DNA of 64,000 nt. It comes from Capitulum mitella (taxonomy: Eukaryota; Arthropoda; Thecostraca; Pollicipedomorpha; Pollicipedidae). The DNA lies in the NCBI GenBank assembly GCA_030062745.1, contig CP099850.1, forward strand, positions 5,642,001 through 5,706,000. The letters are read 5' to 3'. Shown one piece after another: positions 13,301 through 25,560 of this stretch (position 1 is the stretch's first letter; each line of letters begins with the position of its first letter). Made by a program: the position numbers and the translations under genes. Under the pieces are notes generated by a model. The model did no database searches. It was not told the DNA's origin and saw nothing but the letters and a program-made list of their open reading frames with translations.

Positions 13301-13350
13301 GTGAAACGATCAAGGATACATCCAGATGCTTTGTCACTGGGCCGCTTCTC
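10347..13350. other. No gene seen; one dispersed-repeat fragment
   Basis: At about 11,485-11,515 there is a relic of a dispersed repeat (core CTGCAACGCCATAGG) that recurs near 13,735 and, inverted, near 52,690. Otherwise only short ORFs are present, and 11,900-12,680 is AT-rich with no recognisable element. Confidence 0.4.
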
Positions 13351-13351
13351 T

Positions 13352-13427
13352 TTTTGCCCCCCCCCCTCTTTCCCTCTCCCATTCTCTCTCTCCCCCTCTT
13401 TCTTTCTCTCTCTCCTTTCCCAAGGAC
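13352..13427. repeat. Polypyrimidine tract
   Basis: About 70 bases of almost uninterrupted C/T (a long C run, then CTCTCT and CTTTCT blocks) on the + strand. Opposite it is a purine strand whose Glu/Arg/Lys-rich ORF is an artefact. The tract could form triplex DNA. Confidence 0.85.
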
Positions 13428-13639
13428 CTCTTACCAATGCCGAGCCAGCAGATGCGGACTTTGATGCAAAATGGTCCTGGATGTATGCGATAATATTTGA
13501 AATTCCTCATCTTCGTCGTCCAGGTCTTCGCTCGTGTTTAATGCTCTCATTACTCTAACTGGGAACGACGCTGGAAGCTTCAGAAGCTTTCTCAGGTAAC
13601 TCACGCGACAGACAACGGAGTGAGACTGCACTTTTCCAT

Positions 13640-13775
13640 TTAAGGCTGGAAATTCAGAGATCAAACCACTAGGGGCGGAGCATGGTCCGGCAAAGTGGAC
13701 GGGACACCGGCTGCTCTTCAAGCCATTTCTTTCCATGCAGCGCCATAGGGCCAATGTTAAATTTCGCCAGCTGAG
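13640..13775 (-). repeat. Dispersed repeat fragment (GCGCTGCATGGAAAG family)
   Basis: On the minus strand a block reads GGCGAAATTTAACATTGG, then CCCTATGGCGCTGCATGG, then AAAGAAATGG. Clear relatives lie at about 52,668-52,715 on the plus strand and, more diverged, near 11,500. No terminal repeats are seen, so the class is unknown. An overlapping 141-residue minus-strand frame (13,431-13,856) ends in an acidic DLDDEDEEF run. I do not accept it as a gene without homology. Confidence 0.5.
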
Positions 13776-14590
13776 AGGGGGACCCGGTGCTCCCGTGTCC
13801 CTCCCCCTCCGTTCCGCCGCGTACGGGGCAAACGTAACAAGGTTGAACCGAAACAAATCATTTACAAAACATGATGCGTGGACTTAAGTCCAGTCGCATT
13901 CACTTCAGCTGCGGCCGAAAGTGGATAGCCTGAAAGCTGAGCCTTTGGCTTAATTTTCACTCCTCTCCGCCCCAGTCACCCAAGCACAGAATCAGGATTT
14001 GCCTAAGGAGGGGCAAAATGCCCTGTAGGGCACCCTTGTAGGGGACCCTTGTCTGCCTTTGGGACCCTCACACTCTACCCAGGAACTTACTTCTCTTACA
14101 GCATGTATGTCACTTTCTTTAACATGGACCTCTAAGACGCCATAATTGTCAAATTTATCACCAGATTTAGAGCATTTTTCTACGTCCATGGTTTCCATTT
14201 CGAAGGTATTCCATCCTCCCAGAAGGGAGAAACTTGCCCTTGTTGTCCTACTAACTGGATATGGGACTGTCATCATCAGTCAATGAAACAATGACTACAG
14301 TCAAAAGTAGATAACTGCTTTCTTCCCAGCTGCCCAAAGGCAGTGATTCTGGCAGTGCAGAAAACTAACTGCAACAAGTGAATGCGAACACCAATATGTG
14401 AAATACTATTTTATATAAATGATCGATGGGGCCAAAAAGAGAGTTATTACCCCCACTCCCTCTCCCAAATGAAAGTTGCTCAAAGAATTTAGCCTGGTTT
14501 GTTTTGAGGAAGGACAGTTTTACATCTTTTGGTAATTTTAAACGTTTATGAAATACCAAACTATACGCACGTCTATATGCGTATGTACAT
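13776..14590. other. No gene seen
   Basis: A patch at about 14,010-14,065 has short repeats of the word AGGGCACCCTTGT / GGGGACCCTTGT. Nothing else is recognisable. Confidence 0.4.
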
Positions 14591-14592
14591 GC

Positions 14593-14672
<80 letters not shown>

Positions 14673-14682
14673 ATGTGTGTGT
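14593..14682. repeat. (TA)n then (GT)n compound microsatellite
   Basis: A long AT run passes into a GT run at about 14,659. The opposing ORFs over it are Ile-Tyr repeats and not genes. Confidence 0.95.
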
Positions 14683-15130
14683 GCAATCTATTGCGACACA
14701 CATTCTTGAGATGTCTTTTGTGTCAAACATTTATGATTTAAGGTACTTAGAAAAAAATAGAATTTATAGGACTCAGGCCCTACCAGGCCTACAGGAAACT
14801 ACACGAGCCACCCTTAGAAGAAAGGCTCTCTTCTAGCCTCTGACAACTCCAGTGTAGCATTTGGGCCCCTTCAAGTTTCTAAATGTGTTTCCTTTAGGCC
14901 AAGTCTTCGCAACCAGGGGAGCCGTCTGTAAATGTCACTAAAATCATGAAACTAATATCAAAGGGATACAACAAAATCCCTCCATATGTACGCATGAAGT
15001 GCATTAAACTTATGTTCAATTTTAACCCTATCTTTTTCTAACCTTCTCTGTAGCAGATCGCCTTCAGCCGCGGACGGATTTTTTGGCGACCCCAGATTTA
15101 AAAAAAAAGATGAATATCAGCCTTGTAGAG
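14683..15130. other. No gene seen
   Basis: Unassigned flank of the hAT element that follows. Confidence 0.4.
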
Positions 15131-16963
15131 GAAGAGCGGATCCAAAATCTCGCGGGGGGCGAATGTTCATTGCGGGACCCCCGTCCCGGCCGCCTGCCCC
15201 CATTTTTTCTTCGTCAGATGTGAAAAAGGGTTGATCTGCTCGGGTCCAGAGCGAATATTTCGGGTAGTTTAGCATTTTTACGTCATAAAGTAACCGAAAC
15301 AATTCAAGCACGTCACCTGATTTGTAAAAATTTTGCGTTTTGCTCCCTACAAAGTGGTCGGAATATGACAACAACGGCAGGCTCTGTCCCCCCCCCCCCG
15401 TAGTAGTGGTCTCAGGTTCCTTTTACACTGCAACATGCCCCTTAGGACGTCTCAGTTTCAGGAACGTCTCGGGCAATGTCATGGGCCGAACTGGCAGTTT
15501 CAGGGACACTTCAGCCATCTTGGGTTCCCTCCTGTCGTCCCTAGGGAATCTTTGCCGTCTAAAGAGCTCCTCAGGCAGTGACAAAGGCCCATATAAATCT
15601 CTCTGCCATGACAGAGGCTCCTCTGGCAATGCTCTAGGTCCTTTGGCCGCTTCAGGAGCTGTCTGGAGGTCTCAAGGCTTAGCAGTTTCAGGAGCCCCTC
15701 TGGTCGTCTCAGGGGCCCTGTTGCCTCGTTAGCAGGCTCAAAGGACTATCTCAATGGACCCCCTGTTGCCCAAGGTGCCGCTGTTGTCGTCTCTAGGGAA
15801 TGCTTTTGCCGTCTCAGGGGCCCTTTGACAGTTACAAAGACCTTTTGACGATTTCAGGGCCCCTGTGCAGTGACATGGGCCCTCTGAACGTCTCCAGTTA
15901 TCTCCATGGCTGCATGAGGGATCTTGCTGTGTTACATGAGGTATATCTTGCACTTTAAGGACCGCTTTAGCAGTATCAGGGACTTTATTGACGCTTCACG
16001 GGCCTCACTGGCAGTCTCATGGGGACCAGTTCTGTGCCAGGAGCCCGCTTAACACATTCGGGGGCCCTCTGGCTGTCCAGGGCTCCTGTATCGTGTGGTC
16101 CTCTTATCGTCTTTGCCCCGCAGGGGCCCTCCGACTTTTTTTGGCGGTCTCAAGGGCCATCTGCCATGCCGGACCCAATTAATCGTCTCAGAACACACCT
16201 GACCTTATTGGGTCCCCTTGACTGCATTAAGAACCTTCCGGGTTTTCAAAAAGACCAGTGTAGCTCATTTGGGATACCTCTCGAGGCTGAGGAAGTCACT
16301 CATGAATCCATGTTCAGGGGCCCCCTTTGGCTGGCCAGGGACTCCTTATGCCGTGCTAGACACCCTCATAAGTTTTGCAGTCTAAGGGGCCTCTCTGGTA
16401 CTCGTGGCGGACCCTTTGCCGTGCTGGGGCCCCTCTTGCGGTCCCAGAAACCTTTGGAAAGCTTCAGTGGCCTTTCTATCCATCTTAGGGGTCATCCTGC
16501 CGTCTCAGAGTCTCATTGACCCCCCCCCCGTACGCCCTCTGACCGCATTATTAACTGTCATCTTATCACACGGGTCCTTGGAACCCATTTGGGGTCCCTA
16601 TGACGTTCCAGGGGCTCCTATGCCGTCCTAGGGACTCAGTCTTCATCTTGGCTGTCTCAGAGGCCCTACGATCCTCCTGGCGGTTTCAGAGACAGTCTGC
16701 TGTGTTGGACCCTGTTGTGGTCGCAGGGGCGCTTTGGGAGCTTTAGGGTTCCTTCCATACGTATATTCATTTATATTCAGGGGTCATCTAATCCTCTCAG
16801 TGCCCCCCCCCCCGACTACTTCAAGGACTCGCCACGTTTTTACAGAGACCCCATGAAGCCCACACGGGGTCCCTTCATGGCCCCTTTTGAGAGGGGGCCT
16901 CTTTTCAGGCCTCAGGGGAGGGGTGATCGCCCTCATCGCCCCACCCCTTTGAATCTGCACTTA
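15131..16963 (+). mobile_element. hAT-type non-autonomous element filled with a degenerate minisatellite (copy 1)
   Basis: The element starts near GAAGAGCGGATCC, a relic of the hAT-like end CAGGGGCGGATCC. It runs through about 200 bp of unique sequence with the landmark CGGGTAGTTTAGCATTTTTA near 15,261, and then through about 1.5 kb of irregular 25-30 bp units containing GGCCGTCTCAGGGGCCCC-like words. The whole length is collinear, in reverse complement, with 29,269-31,596. Examples are the block CTAGGGACTCAGT at 16,628 and the end around ATCGCCC at 16,945. No transposase is present. The outer edges are estimated from the better-preserved second copy. ORFs of 65-166 codons inside are products of the GC-rich units. 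Confidence 0.75.
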
Positions 16964-17242
16964 TGTCGGGGACGTAGCCAGGGGGGGCATGGGGGCCATG
17001 TCCCGCCTGAGCCAAGCGGTCCACCATAGTCTACCATCGCGATTCCGTATGAATACGTAAGAGTGACCATACATATGTTGCAAAAACAAACATTATATGT
17101 TTTCCCGTGCATTAAATATGAGATAAATTGCCTAAAATTGCTACGTTTTCCTGTACATTTCGGCACAGGCCTGTGGTATGAGACAAAATTTGACATTGGA
17201 CCCCTGCCTGAGGAAAATGCTGGCTACGTGCCTGACTTGTGT
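16959..17242 (+). mobile_element. Small hAT-type MITE (268 bp)
   Basis: The element spans 16,967-17,234. Its ends are CGGGGACGTAGCCAG and, in reverse complement, CAGGCACGTAGCCAG (13 of 15 match). It is flanked by the octamers ACTTATGT (16,959-16,966) and ACTTGTGT (17,235-17,242), 7 of 8 identical. An 8-bp target duplication with CAGGG-like ends is what hAT transposases leave. It sits at the right edge of the preceding, older hAT element and probably inserted into or beside its end. Confidence 0.75.
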
Positions 17243-17294
17243 AAATGCCTTTCTTTTCCCCGTAAAAGCCGAGAGGGTGTGCTGATGTCTTCAT

Positions 17295-17446
17295 TTCGTT
17301 GTCGTTACGTACTGCCGGGGTCTTTTCGCGTCGCGACCTCTCGCGCCGGTTGTGAGGAGGGACGGCGAAATGTTACTGTTGCCCGGATTCGAACCGCGGA
17401 CCTTCCGGCCAGAAGACGAGCATGGTAACCACTACACAACGCTGTC
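17295..17446 (-). mobile_element. tRNA-derived SINE, family A, with head
   Basis: Read on the minus strand, the sequence begins with a tRNA-like head: A-box-like TGTGTAGTGGTTACCATGC, then B box CGGTTCGAATCCG at about 17,384-17,396. A body follows with GCCGTCCCT, CACAACCGGCGCGAGAGG and a CCCCGGCAGT block. The acceptor arms do not pair and the anticodon loop is six bases, so it is not a functional tRNA. The body is shared with sequences at 38,373-38,470 and 55,871-55,962 (both + strand), which makes this the best-preserved member. Confidence 0.75.
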
Positions 17447-20400
17447 CCCTCCTCCCGGCACGACTAGGGTGTTTCCCATTGCTCCTCATGAGTACGATAC
17501 TTATGTATGCGGTTTGTGATGCCCCTTGAGCTATCAAATATTCACTTTGTTTAGCCCGCCCATCCGCCTCCCCTGCCCTTCAGTACCGCTTTATCCTTGT
17601 GATGTTCTATATTCACTGTCCATTTAAATGAGTAGTTTTCATCATTTTTTTACACTTAGGTATGCTTACTCTTCCGTAAAAACGGCCAAGTGGCAAACCA
17701 ACATATCTCATACCATCGGTGTTGAAATGCTGAGAGGCTGAGCCTCTCCAGTCTAAAAGTCGGGGGGGAGGGGGCTGAAGTCCCCTCTGGCCCCATGGCT
17801 CCCTCGCCTATGCTCTGGGGGCACGACAAAACTACACATGAGACGGCGTTTGGTGTAAACCCGCTTACATTCCCACGTTCTGAAGCTCAAGACTTGCATC
17901 TCGCTCGATGCCGAAGAATCGGAGAGTGGATATGGTTTTGAGTTGAGCTGAGAGAGAGGCTTTCTGTCAAACGCAAAGTTCTGGAGACGGCAGCGAAAAC
18001 GTGAAAAAAACAGCTGAGGGGCAATGAGGCAGCCGTGTTCAGTTTGGAAATCAAAGGTGCAATCGAATCTGTTATTGGCATTAATAGCACGCGGTACAGG
18101 ATTGTTATATTCCACCATGCGATGCAGATGCACTGTCCAGCCATTGTTGCAGACTGCTAGGCAACAGCAAACCTGCAAATCGTGACAAAGCACTGTATTT
18201 CACAAAACGCACAAGCGCGTAACAAACGCACAAACACAAAAGCACATAAAGCACTGCAAATCATTCCGAAACACCTACGGCACATCAGCCTCCATGCTAT
18301 CTTACTATCAACGCAAAAAGCTTAGCTTAGATCGCTACCAGATCGCATTCAGCAACATCCTTTCGTGATATGCGCTGGCGATCACCAGTGTGACCGCGGC
18401 GATCACCACCTCATCCCGGCTCGGGTAACGTTCTGTCCCGCCACCAGTCCTCAGGATGTTTACGACTTTGCATTCACCGCAGACCGATCTAACGCGACTC
18501 GAGAGCTTAGGAAAGGAATACATGGGGGTGAATGGGGTGGGAGGAGGTGGCACTGCCATCCGTCTGTGTCAACCCATAATATGGTTTGATGAAAACACAT
18601 TTTTTTTAAACATTTTTCAAATATGTGCATTGAAAAGTTTCATGAACATTCAAAAGGCAAGGCCCAAGATTGCGTCGTTAGGTTAGTGACTGGGCAAAAT
18701 GTGCTTTGCCTTTCATCCTCTTCTTCAGTTATCATCAGCTAGCATATTTTGCAGCTCACATGATGCATTTAAACTCCATGTAATGAAATATGCCCGGGCG
18801 TCATTTAGGGTTATTTTGTTATCTGTTTGACCACTTCATCTTTTCGCTTTTTCCTTTACCAGTGCTAGTTTTTGTATTGGCTTCTCCTGAAAGTCGTACT
18901 ACGCTGTTGGAGGCATGCCTGTGATAACAAATAGAGAAAGAGTTTGTTATCATTCAGATAAACACAGCTCAGGTCAGTCAGGCGCAGGGCCTGACTGCCT
19001 TCAGACGTCCGTGTCATTTAATCGCCTACGTCTGTGCGCGCGCCCTCGACGCGGAAAGGCTTGCAATGGGTCTGTTCTTGCGTGCGAATGTAGGCCAAAT
19101 TTCTTCCGGACCTTGTCGCACGTCCCCAGACCATGGAAATGCGTTACTGTGCCGGACCGGGCCTCCTCAGGTCGGAATCAATATGAGTCTGTTTTGACGT
19201 CTGCGAGTCAGGGACAACGCGAGTTTGTCTGTAACATATACAGGTCAAGGGCATTGCTGGTCTGGTTCCTCGTGCCCCGAACAGGAGCCCGAGCTCCGTC
19301 CACAAGGCAAGCTCGCGACCACGAGGTAATGCGCAAACTGCTTACCGTCATTTGCCGGTAACTTGAATGCTGGTTCATCTGTCGTGTGTGGGGATAAAGT
19401 CCGAGGTTCCTACTCTGTGATCATCATTTCAAAGATAAGGCGTCACGACATTACGGTGCTCGGTAGGTTTGCAAGACTGTCTCTGTCGGAACCGAGGTAA
19501 CTCGGCCGAACCGTCACGGCACCGACCACGTGACTGCCTCGGAAAGGAGTGGAGTTGGGGGGGTTGGATAGAACTTCTATTAGTTTTGATCATTGCGGAG
19601 CTATGGGACGAAGAAATTAGCCAATAACTACACTAAGACGAGCCAGATAGAGGGGGTTTTAAGGATAAGGATCGGGAATAGTAAGGACGATGAATCATTA
19701 ACAAAAAAGAGACTAACACCACGATCGCTGTGTTTAACGACAAACACACGTACCTCTGGTTGCGAGAGCCAGTTTGTCTCAGAGGAGAGACTAAATTGAT
19801 TCTGTGCAAGACTACCCACTGACCGACGCTGATCTCACGCGCGGTCAGTTATACCTTATGCGACCTGATACTTGGTCTTTGTGTCATCCTCAGTTAAATC
19901 TCTGCTTTTAACATTTGACTGCACCAGTAACTGGGCGACTGTGCCTGCTGGTGTCTATAATAACAATACAATACAATACCTTGTGCGACCTGATACTTGG
20001 TCTTTGTTTCATACCTAAAAACCTTTTTGCAAGAGAAGTCAAAAGGGAAAAACAAATTTCAGAGTTCTAACAGATTTTGAAAGCCCTGTTCGTGATTTAC
20101 CTTATGACATAATATGCACCGACGTATGTTGACCTGGTCGACCATTTTTGTCAAAGAAAGACGTTGCTGATTGCGTATGAGTGCTGAAAATTTTTGTTTC
20201 GCTAGGTTTCTCGTTCGGAAGGTTTGCCGAAAAAAAACGATGGGATGCAAAAAATAAATAAATCCCCAGTAACTCGGGAGTTAGGATTATCTCAAAGCAA
20301 GGACACATAAATAGGAAAGAGAAATGAAGGGTAAAGAGTTAAAGACAAAAAGGACGCTGATCCCAACGTTACTCTCTTGAATGCATTAGGGCTAAAGGTA

Positions 20401-22329
20401 TTGAAGAAGAAAAAAAGGAACATAAAACTTGCGACCATTCCAGTGCGACAGGGTCGGGAACTATTGCCCTTTCATTCAAGTCATCAGAGTATTTAATTTA
20501 TTCTCATTTTTATTGCTTCCGAGAGCGCTTCCCAACAATTTGTCACTATCCATTTCCAACCGTATCTTGGAAACTTTGCTGTTCAGGTTGGTTGGTTATT
20601 GGGGTTTAGGGGCGCACCGACTGCAGGGTCATTCGGCGCCCAGAAACTTTGCTGTTCAGAATGCACTTGTCCCCGAAGTACTAAAGATACAATACAGTGG
20701 TATAGGTATGTACATCTCTAGCAGATAAGAGTGAGTTGTTAAAACCACTGACAAATGTTCTAGAAGCGACCGAAGTACCGCGTTTTTTTTGGCAAGCGTA
20801 AACGCATTGCAAGACCAATGCAAACCCTACCTTCCACTTCAGACAACTATGGTTTACAAAACAACCACGATGGCGTACTTTGCATCGCGTGCTTAAAGCT
20901 GCAGCATTGATGTCAGTATAGTGCGTCATAATCATGGTGTCAGCTCTGCAAGAGGACAAAACACCAGACCAACCCTTCTGCAGTGACCGCAAACGCGCGT
21001 TGTAAAAGGGGCTATTGCATTTGTCTTCTGCTGATCGTACTGATAGGCTGAGGGCACAGCCGGCCGTGAATATCTTTCCCTGCGACTATATTTTGGATGC
21101 ATGTTCATGTTAGTCAGTGGCAAGAAAGCCGTGAAGATGACGGAATTTTTTCATGTAGTGACGGCATTTTTTCTACGTTTCCAATTAATGAACAGGAAAG
21201 AATACCTATGCATGCAGTTCTGATGTCATGACATCCATGCAATAACACCCATTACAGTTCCGGACAATACGGTCATTGAAAGAGCTTCCATTAATTAGTT
21301 TCCATGTGTAGCACGGACCCTGGTGGCCACGACTCTCGAAGGTCCTAGTCTAACATCTGAAGGCAGTCGGTAGCATGGTGAAAAAGTGGGAGGGAGGGGC
21401 TGGTGGTTGGGACTGAATGGGCTTAAGACGCCGCCACATCTGGTTCAGGTCAGTGTTAGCATGCCGGGACATCGGAAACTCGTTGCCCATTAGCCTGGTG
21501 CAATGTGACTGAAACCAAGCCTTGTCCGACCAAGAATATTTCGACAAGATTTCGGAAACTGGCAGAACCTTTTCTCCTGTTCTGCATGCGAAGGAACTGA
21601 ACAATAGAATTCATCAGTGTCCAACGCAGTCGTGCACTCAGTTGTGAACCGATTCGAATCTTCTCAGAAAGGACTCAGGAACAGCACTTTTGTCGTGACT
21701 TGATTGACTTAAGAACCGCAGTAAATCACGACCTGCCTGACCCGCATACTGAACCAGTCTCGCAAACTGATTTATTAAAAGTTAACGGAGCACTACGACT
21801 TACTAACACTAAACTTTGTAATTCTAGAATAACTCCTGGAACCGATTTTCTAATCGTGAGTTGTGTTCCTTACTCCTGCCCAACTCTCATCAGATGTTCG
21901 ACGACGGACTCCAATGCTGTTAATAAGACCCGATGTTCTCCATTGTTTGATTTTTGCTTATATTCCGTCGCGTTACTGATATTTCTGAACGAAGTTGACA
22001 AGCGTACTGAATAGTTAAAATGGTATCAATATTCTTACCAAGTGAAAAATTGAATTGACTCACGTATGAGTATAAGTCAGAATTAACCAGTCTCTTAAAA
22101 AAAATGAACCTGAATCAGAATCTGTTTCCGGCTATGAAAATCAGTGAACCGATTCGTTCCAGGTGAATCAAGTGCAGACACGACCCAATGTTACCAGGGA
22201 AGTGGAAAACCCAGCCGAACGGTCTCTGAGTACAGGCACGAGATGCCGTGATCGCTCGGAACGTGTTTCCTCCAGTTTTTCGTCTCGAGCAGCCATCTGT
22301 AGCACGTGATAAGAAGCTGCCAACCGTTC
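17447..22329. other. No gene seen
   Basis: At about 17,755-17,815 a G-rich block ends in CCTCGCCTATG and resembles the end of another DNA transposon, but no partner end was found. Around 19,850 and 19,980 the phrase TGCGACCTGATACTTGGTCTTTGT occurs twice, 130 bp apart, with ACAATACAATACC between. The longest frame (18,915-19,361, +, 148 codons) has no recognisable domain. Confidence 0.4.
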
Positions 22330-22760
22330 ATACACACCATCAGTCGGCCGGTGCCGGGCCGGCCCCCGGCGCGCCAACTAAAGGCGCCGCCAACCGCCGC
22401 CGGCACGATGAGTGTCGCGTGCCGGGCCGCTCGACGCGCGGCAGTGTTTAGTCCGCCGGCGTGAGTGGCGGCACGTGCGGCGGCCTCGTGACGGTGGACG
22501 TCAAGAGAGCGTGCGGTGTGGCCGCTGCGTGGCCCACGATACCGCCCGGGGTCTCGAGCGACTTGAGAGAGCCTGCAGCGGCGGTGCTCCGCGGAGGACG
22601 AGAACGGCGCCCGGTCGGTGACCTCCCCAGTATGGCAGCGCTTCTCTGTGACCCGGCGACCTGTGACGTCAGCCAGTGACGTGACCTCTCGGTCTCGCCG
22701 GCGTACCGCGACCCACTGAGGCGACTGCCGTCCGGCGGATATCTGCGGAAGCTGACCAGG
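22330..22760. other. GC- and CpG-rich block
   Basis: About 430 bp much richer in G+C and in CG dinucleotides than its surroundings, with open frames on both strands (up to 199 codons on the minus strand) that low stop density alone explains. It could be a CpG island or an exon-containing stretch. I see no recognisable peptide and no paired splice sites that decide it. Confidence 0.4.
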
Positions 22761-24999
22761 TACGCGACCCTCATGAATGGCACCTGACATGGCTGTAGGT
22801 CACGTGGTACGAACCAGACGAGCTGGACTGGCGCAGGTCTGAAACTCGCGACCAGTAAGGCAGCTGGTATTTTCTTGGAACAAGATGCTAGAAAACGACC
22901 TGAAGACCGGACTAGTTGACGATCCAGCTGTGGCTGATGCTACAATATTAACTCCGTGCTACGGGTCAACTGATATTTCTGTCGCCCTCGGCTGGGCGTA
23001 TACTGTGACTCATTGCTCCTACTTTCGGGGAAGGGGGTCTCGGCTGCAGAGGTTCCCCATGTCTCGCCGGATCGGCGGTGAGGTACACCCCGCCGACTGA
23101 ACTGTTGAGTCCCGGCCCTGTATTCCGTGCTGAGTCGCCGGGACGGCCACGCGCGGAACGGGGACTGCATAACGTGGTGTGAACCTCAGTCGCAGTCACG
23201 GGTCCTCAGGATTTCTTTCTGGGGGGAGGGAGCATCAGCACAAAGTCGGTGCGTCCCTAAGCCCTTACATCAATCGATGAGGATTTTTTTAGCCGCTCCG
23301 TCTGGTTCCAGCGGGCCAGTCGCTGTGTGGCGGGCAGCCGGCGACGGCCTTGAACGTCTCGCGCGTTTTAAACAGAACTTTGATGGCTGGCTTGATAGCA
23401 CCGGGCTTCGTTTAGGAATTTGGACATGCGAACTAATCGTACCTTGTCGAGTGTCTAATCGCGTTTGTTTCGGCCAAATCGCTCGCGTGAGATTCTCGGG
23501 TGATTGTTGAATGCGGACTGTTTCAATGGTCATTTTAAGCCGGCCTGCGGCTGAATCGTGTTTTAATACGTCATGGTAGCAGATCTCAGGAATGACGGAG
23601 GATTTGTTTTTCTAGCTGTCTTGTTAGATTGGTATCGTTTTAAGCGGGTACAACCTTGGGAAGTACACATACTCGAGTTACAACTCTGAAAAGACAGCAT
23701 GCAAATGTGGGCTGGTCGTTCTTCTGAGTTGGCGTGACAATGAAAATAAGCCCACTTCATTTTTCTGTCGTCCGGGTTTTGCCAACCGTTGCATTATTCA
23801 AAGATCTTTTATTTTCTCCATTTATTCTGGACAGCAAGCAGTTTAACGCAATGCGCTCAAGCCGAGGGATGACACAAGAGATCAGAATCCAAGATTAAGC
23901 AAGGAGATCAAAAAACGGCCGTATGGGAGAACCAAAATAATTTTGAGATACTTCTACACAGTACAGACGGAAGTTCCAGAAGAACAGAGATGGATTTTAT
24001 GAATGATTATATATATAATATACAATGGCTCGTGGACCGCTGCTTATTTTATGCGACCACTGACCGTTTTGCATTCGTTGGGAAACCGCCAATGAAATTA
24101 CTAAGATTTCGGTAGAGTTATTATGTTGCCTCAGATCGCTCCACAAAATAGCACCTTTGCGAAAATTACAAACTTGAGCGTGACGCAATAATGTGTTGTT
24201 ATTTCTGCTCTTCTTGCATGCGTAATAAGACATGTAAACACTAGAAGTCAGTGTAGACTATTCACCTCCTTAAATATTTTCTTATTTTTTGGCATATCTA
24301 GTCAATGCCGACCCTCTGATTCCAAATCCGTTGCCAGACCTGCAAATATCACAATGGAAATTGTTGTATTCAGTCCTCAAATTGGCGTCCGGTCGAAACG
24401 GCCTGTGATTGGTTATGACGTCACGAAACCTCCAGCGGCCGGTCATTTTGGCCGGACCACGGCGTTTGAACACGGCGGAGAAAGTCACACCTGGTTTTTT
24501 GCCTCCAGTTCCTGAATCCTTCGAGATAAAGCAGTGAACCTTCGTGACTTCTAAATGCCCTTTCTAACCCACGGCATAAAAACACGATTGCTGTGCATCA
24601 AGTGGTGACTCTAAAAGGGGGTTTATGTGCGCACGTTTAAAAGTTAAACGTAGTTTCAAAGTCCGGGAGTCCAAACTAAACGCGTCAACTACTGGACAAA
24701 ATGCCACCTCCTTGGGAAGGTAAATTGCCCCCTAGACCCTCCCATTGCCGTATAACCAACACAAAGCCATCCTCAGTTAGCTCGGAACGCAAACGCTATA
24801 TTAACCTTGACCAGTCCGGAGGTGCAAACCCTCCAGCCATTGGTTTGTTCGGAATAGATGCTGAGCCGATAAGCCCAATGGACTGAAATTTTGGCTACGT
24901 GAGATTTGAACCTTTTTACACATGTCCCGGGACTTTCAGCTTGATTTCAAGTGATGTCATTAAGCCGCGACCTCGTTCACGATGCTCTGCAGGTCACAA
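22761..24999. other. No gene seen
   Basis: Short ORFs only. No tandem or terminal repeats were found by eye. Confidence 0.4.
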
Positions 25000-25560
25000 A
25001 TGCCGAAAATCTGGACCGTACCGTACTAAATAGTGTTTACTAGGTGGTTTCAGACCATATTGTCGTTTGCTAGTGCTTCTAGAGTTTTCATCCGGCTAAA
25101 AGGTGGTTTTTCATACCCATTACAAGACCTAGGTCGTCTAAGGTGAAGGTGACGTCGGGTCACATTCCTTGAAAACTGGTCCGCTGCGACTCTCCTTTCA
25201 AAGCGTGTTCAGAGGCATCATATGGCTCTCCGTAAACACGGTTTATGTCTGTAGCGGATACGAAGCAATTCAGGGTCAAGGTCGTGTCAGGTCAAGTTCC
25301 GTAATTCGTCTCAACTGATGGGACTTGTTCTTTTACCATGCAAGGAAACTACTGTGGCACAGTGTAAGGCTGGTTCAAGGTTATTCGAGGTCAAGGTCGA
25401 GATGACCTTGGATGACCTCATGTGAACTTTCCCGGCCACTTTGACACCATTTTGGTCCACGAGGGCTTTATAAAACGTTGGCTGGTGAATACTTGACAGA
25501 ACAGTGCAAATCACGTAAAACTGGGCTTGACCTCATTTGACCTGACAACAGCTGTTGGAG
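25000..25560. repeat. AGGTCA-rich dispersed repeat
   Basis: Clusters such as GGGTCAAGGTCGTGTCAGGTCA (about 25,273-25,294) and GAGGTCAAGGTCGAGATGACC (about 25,388-25,408) recur with intervals of roughly 110-150 bp. The same style is found at 33.66-33.96, 36.18-36.80 and 37.1 kb. It reads as a decayed, locally tandem interspersed repeat. Confidence 0.5.

Noticed and set aside
15340..16630. Set of + strand ORFs up to 166 codons
   Set aside because: They lie inside the GC-rich minisatellite of the hAT element, and the inverted copy does not preserve the same frames.
17381..17446. Functional tRNA gene on the minus strand
   Set aside because: A and B boxes are present but the acceptor arms do not pair, the T stem has a mismatch and the anticodon loop has six bases. 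It fits a SINE head.
22191..22790. 199-codon minus-strand ORF
   Set aside because: It sits in a CpG-rich block where stops are scarce, overlaps open frames on both strands and has an Arg/Ala-rich composition without a recognisable domain.
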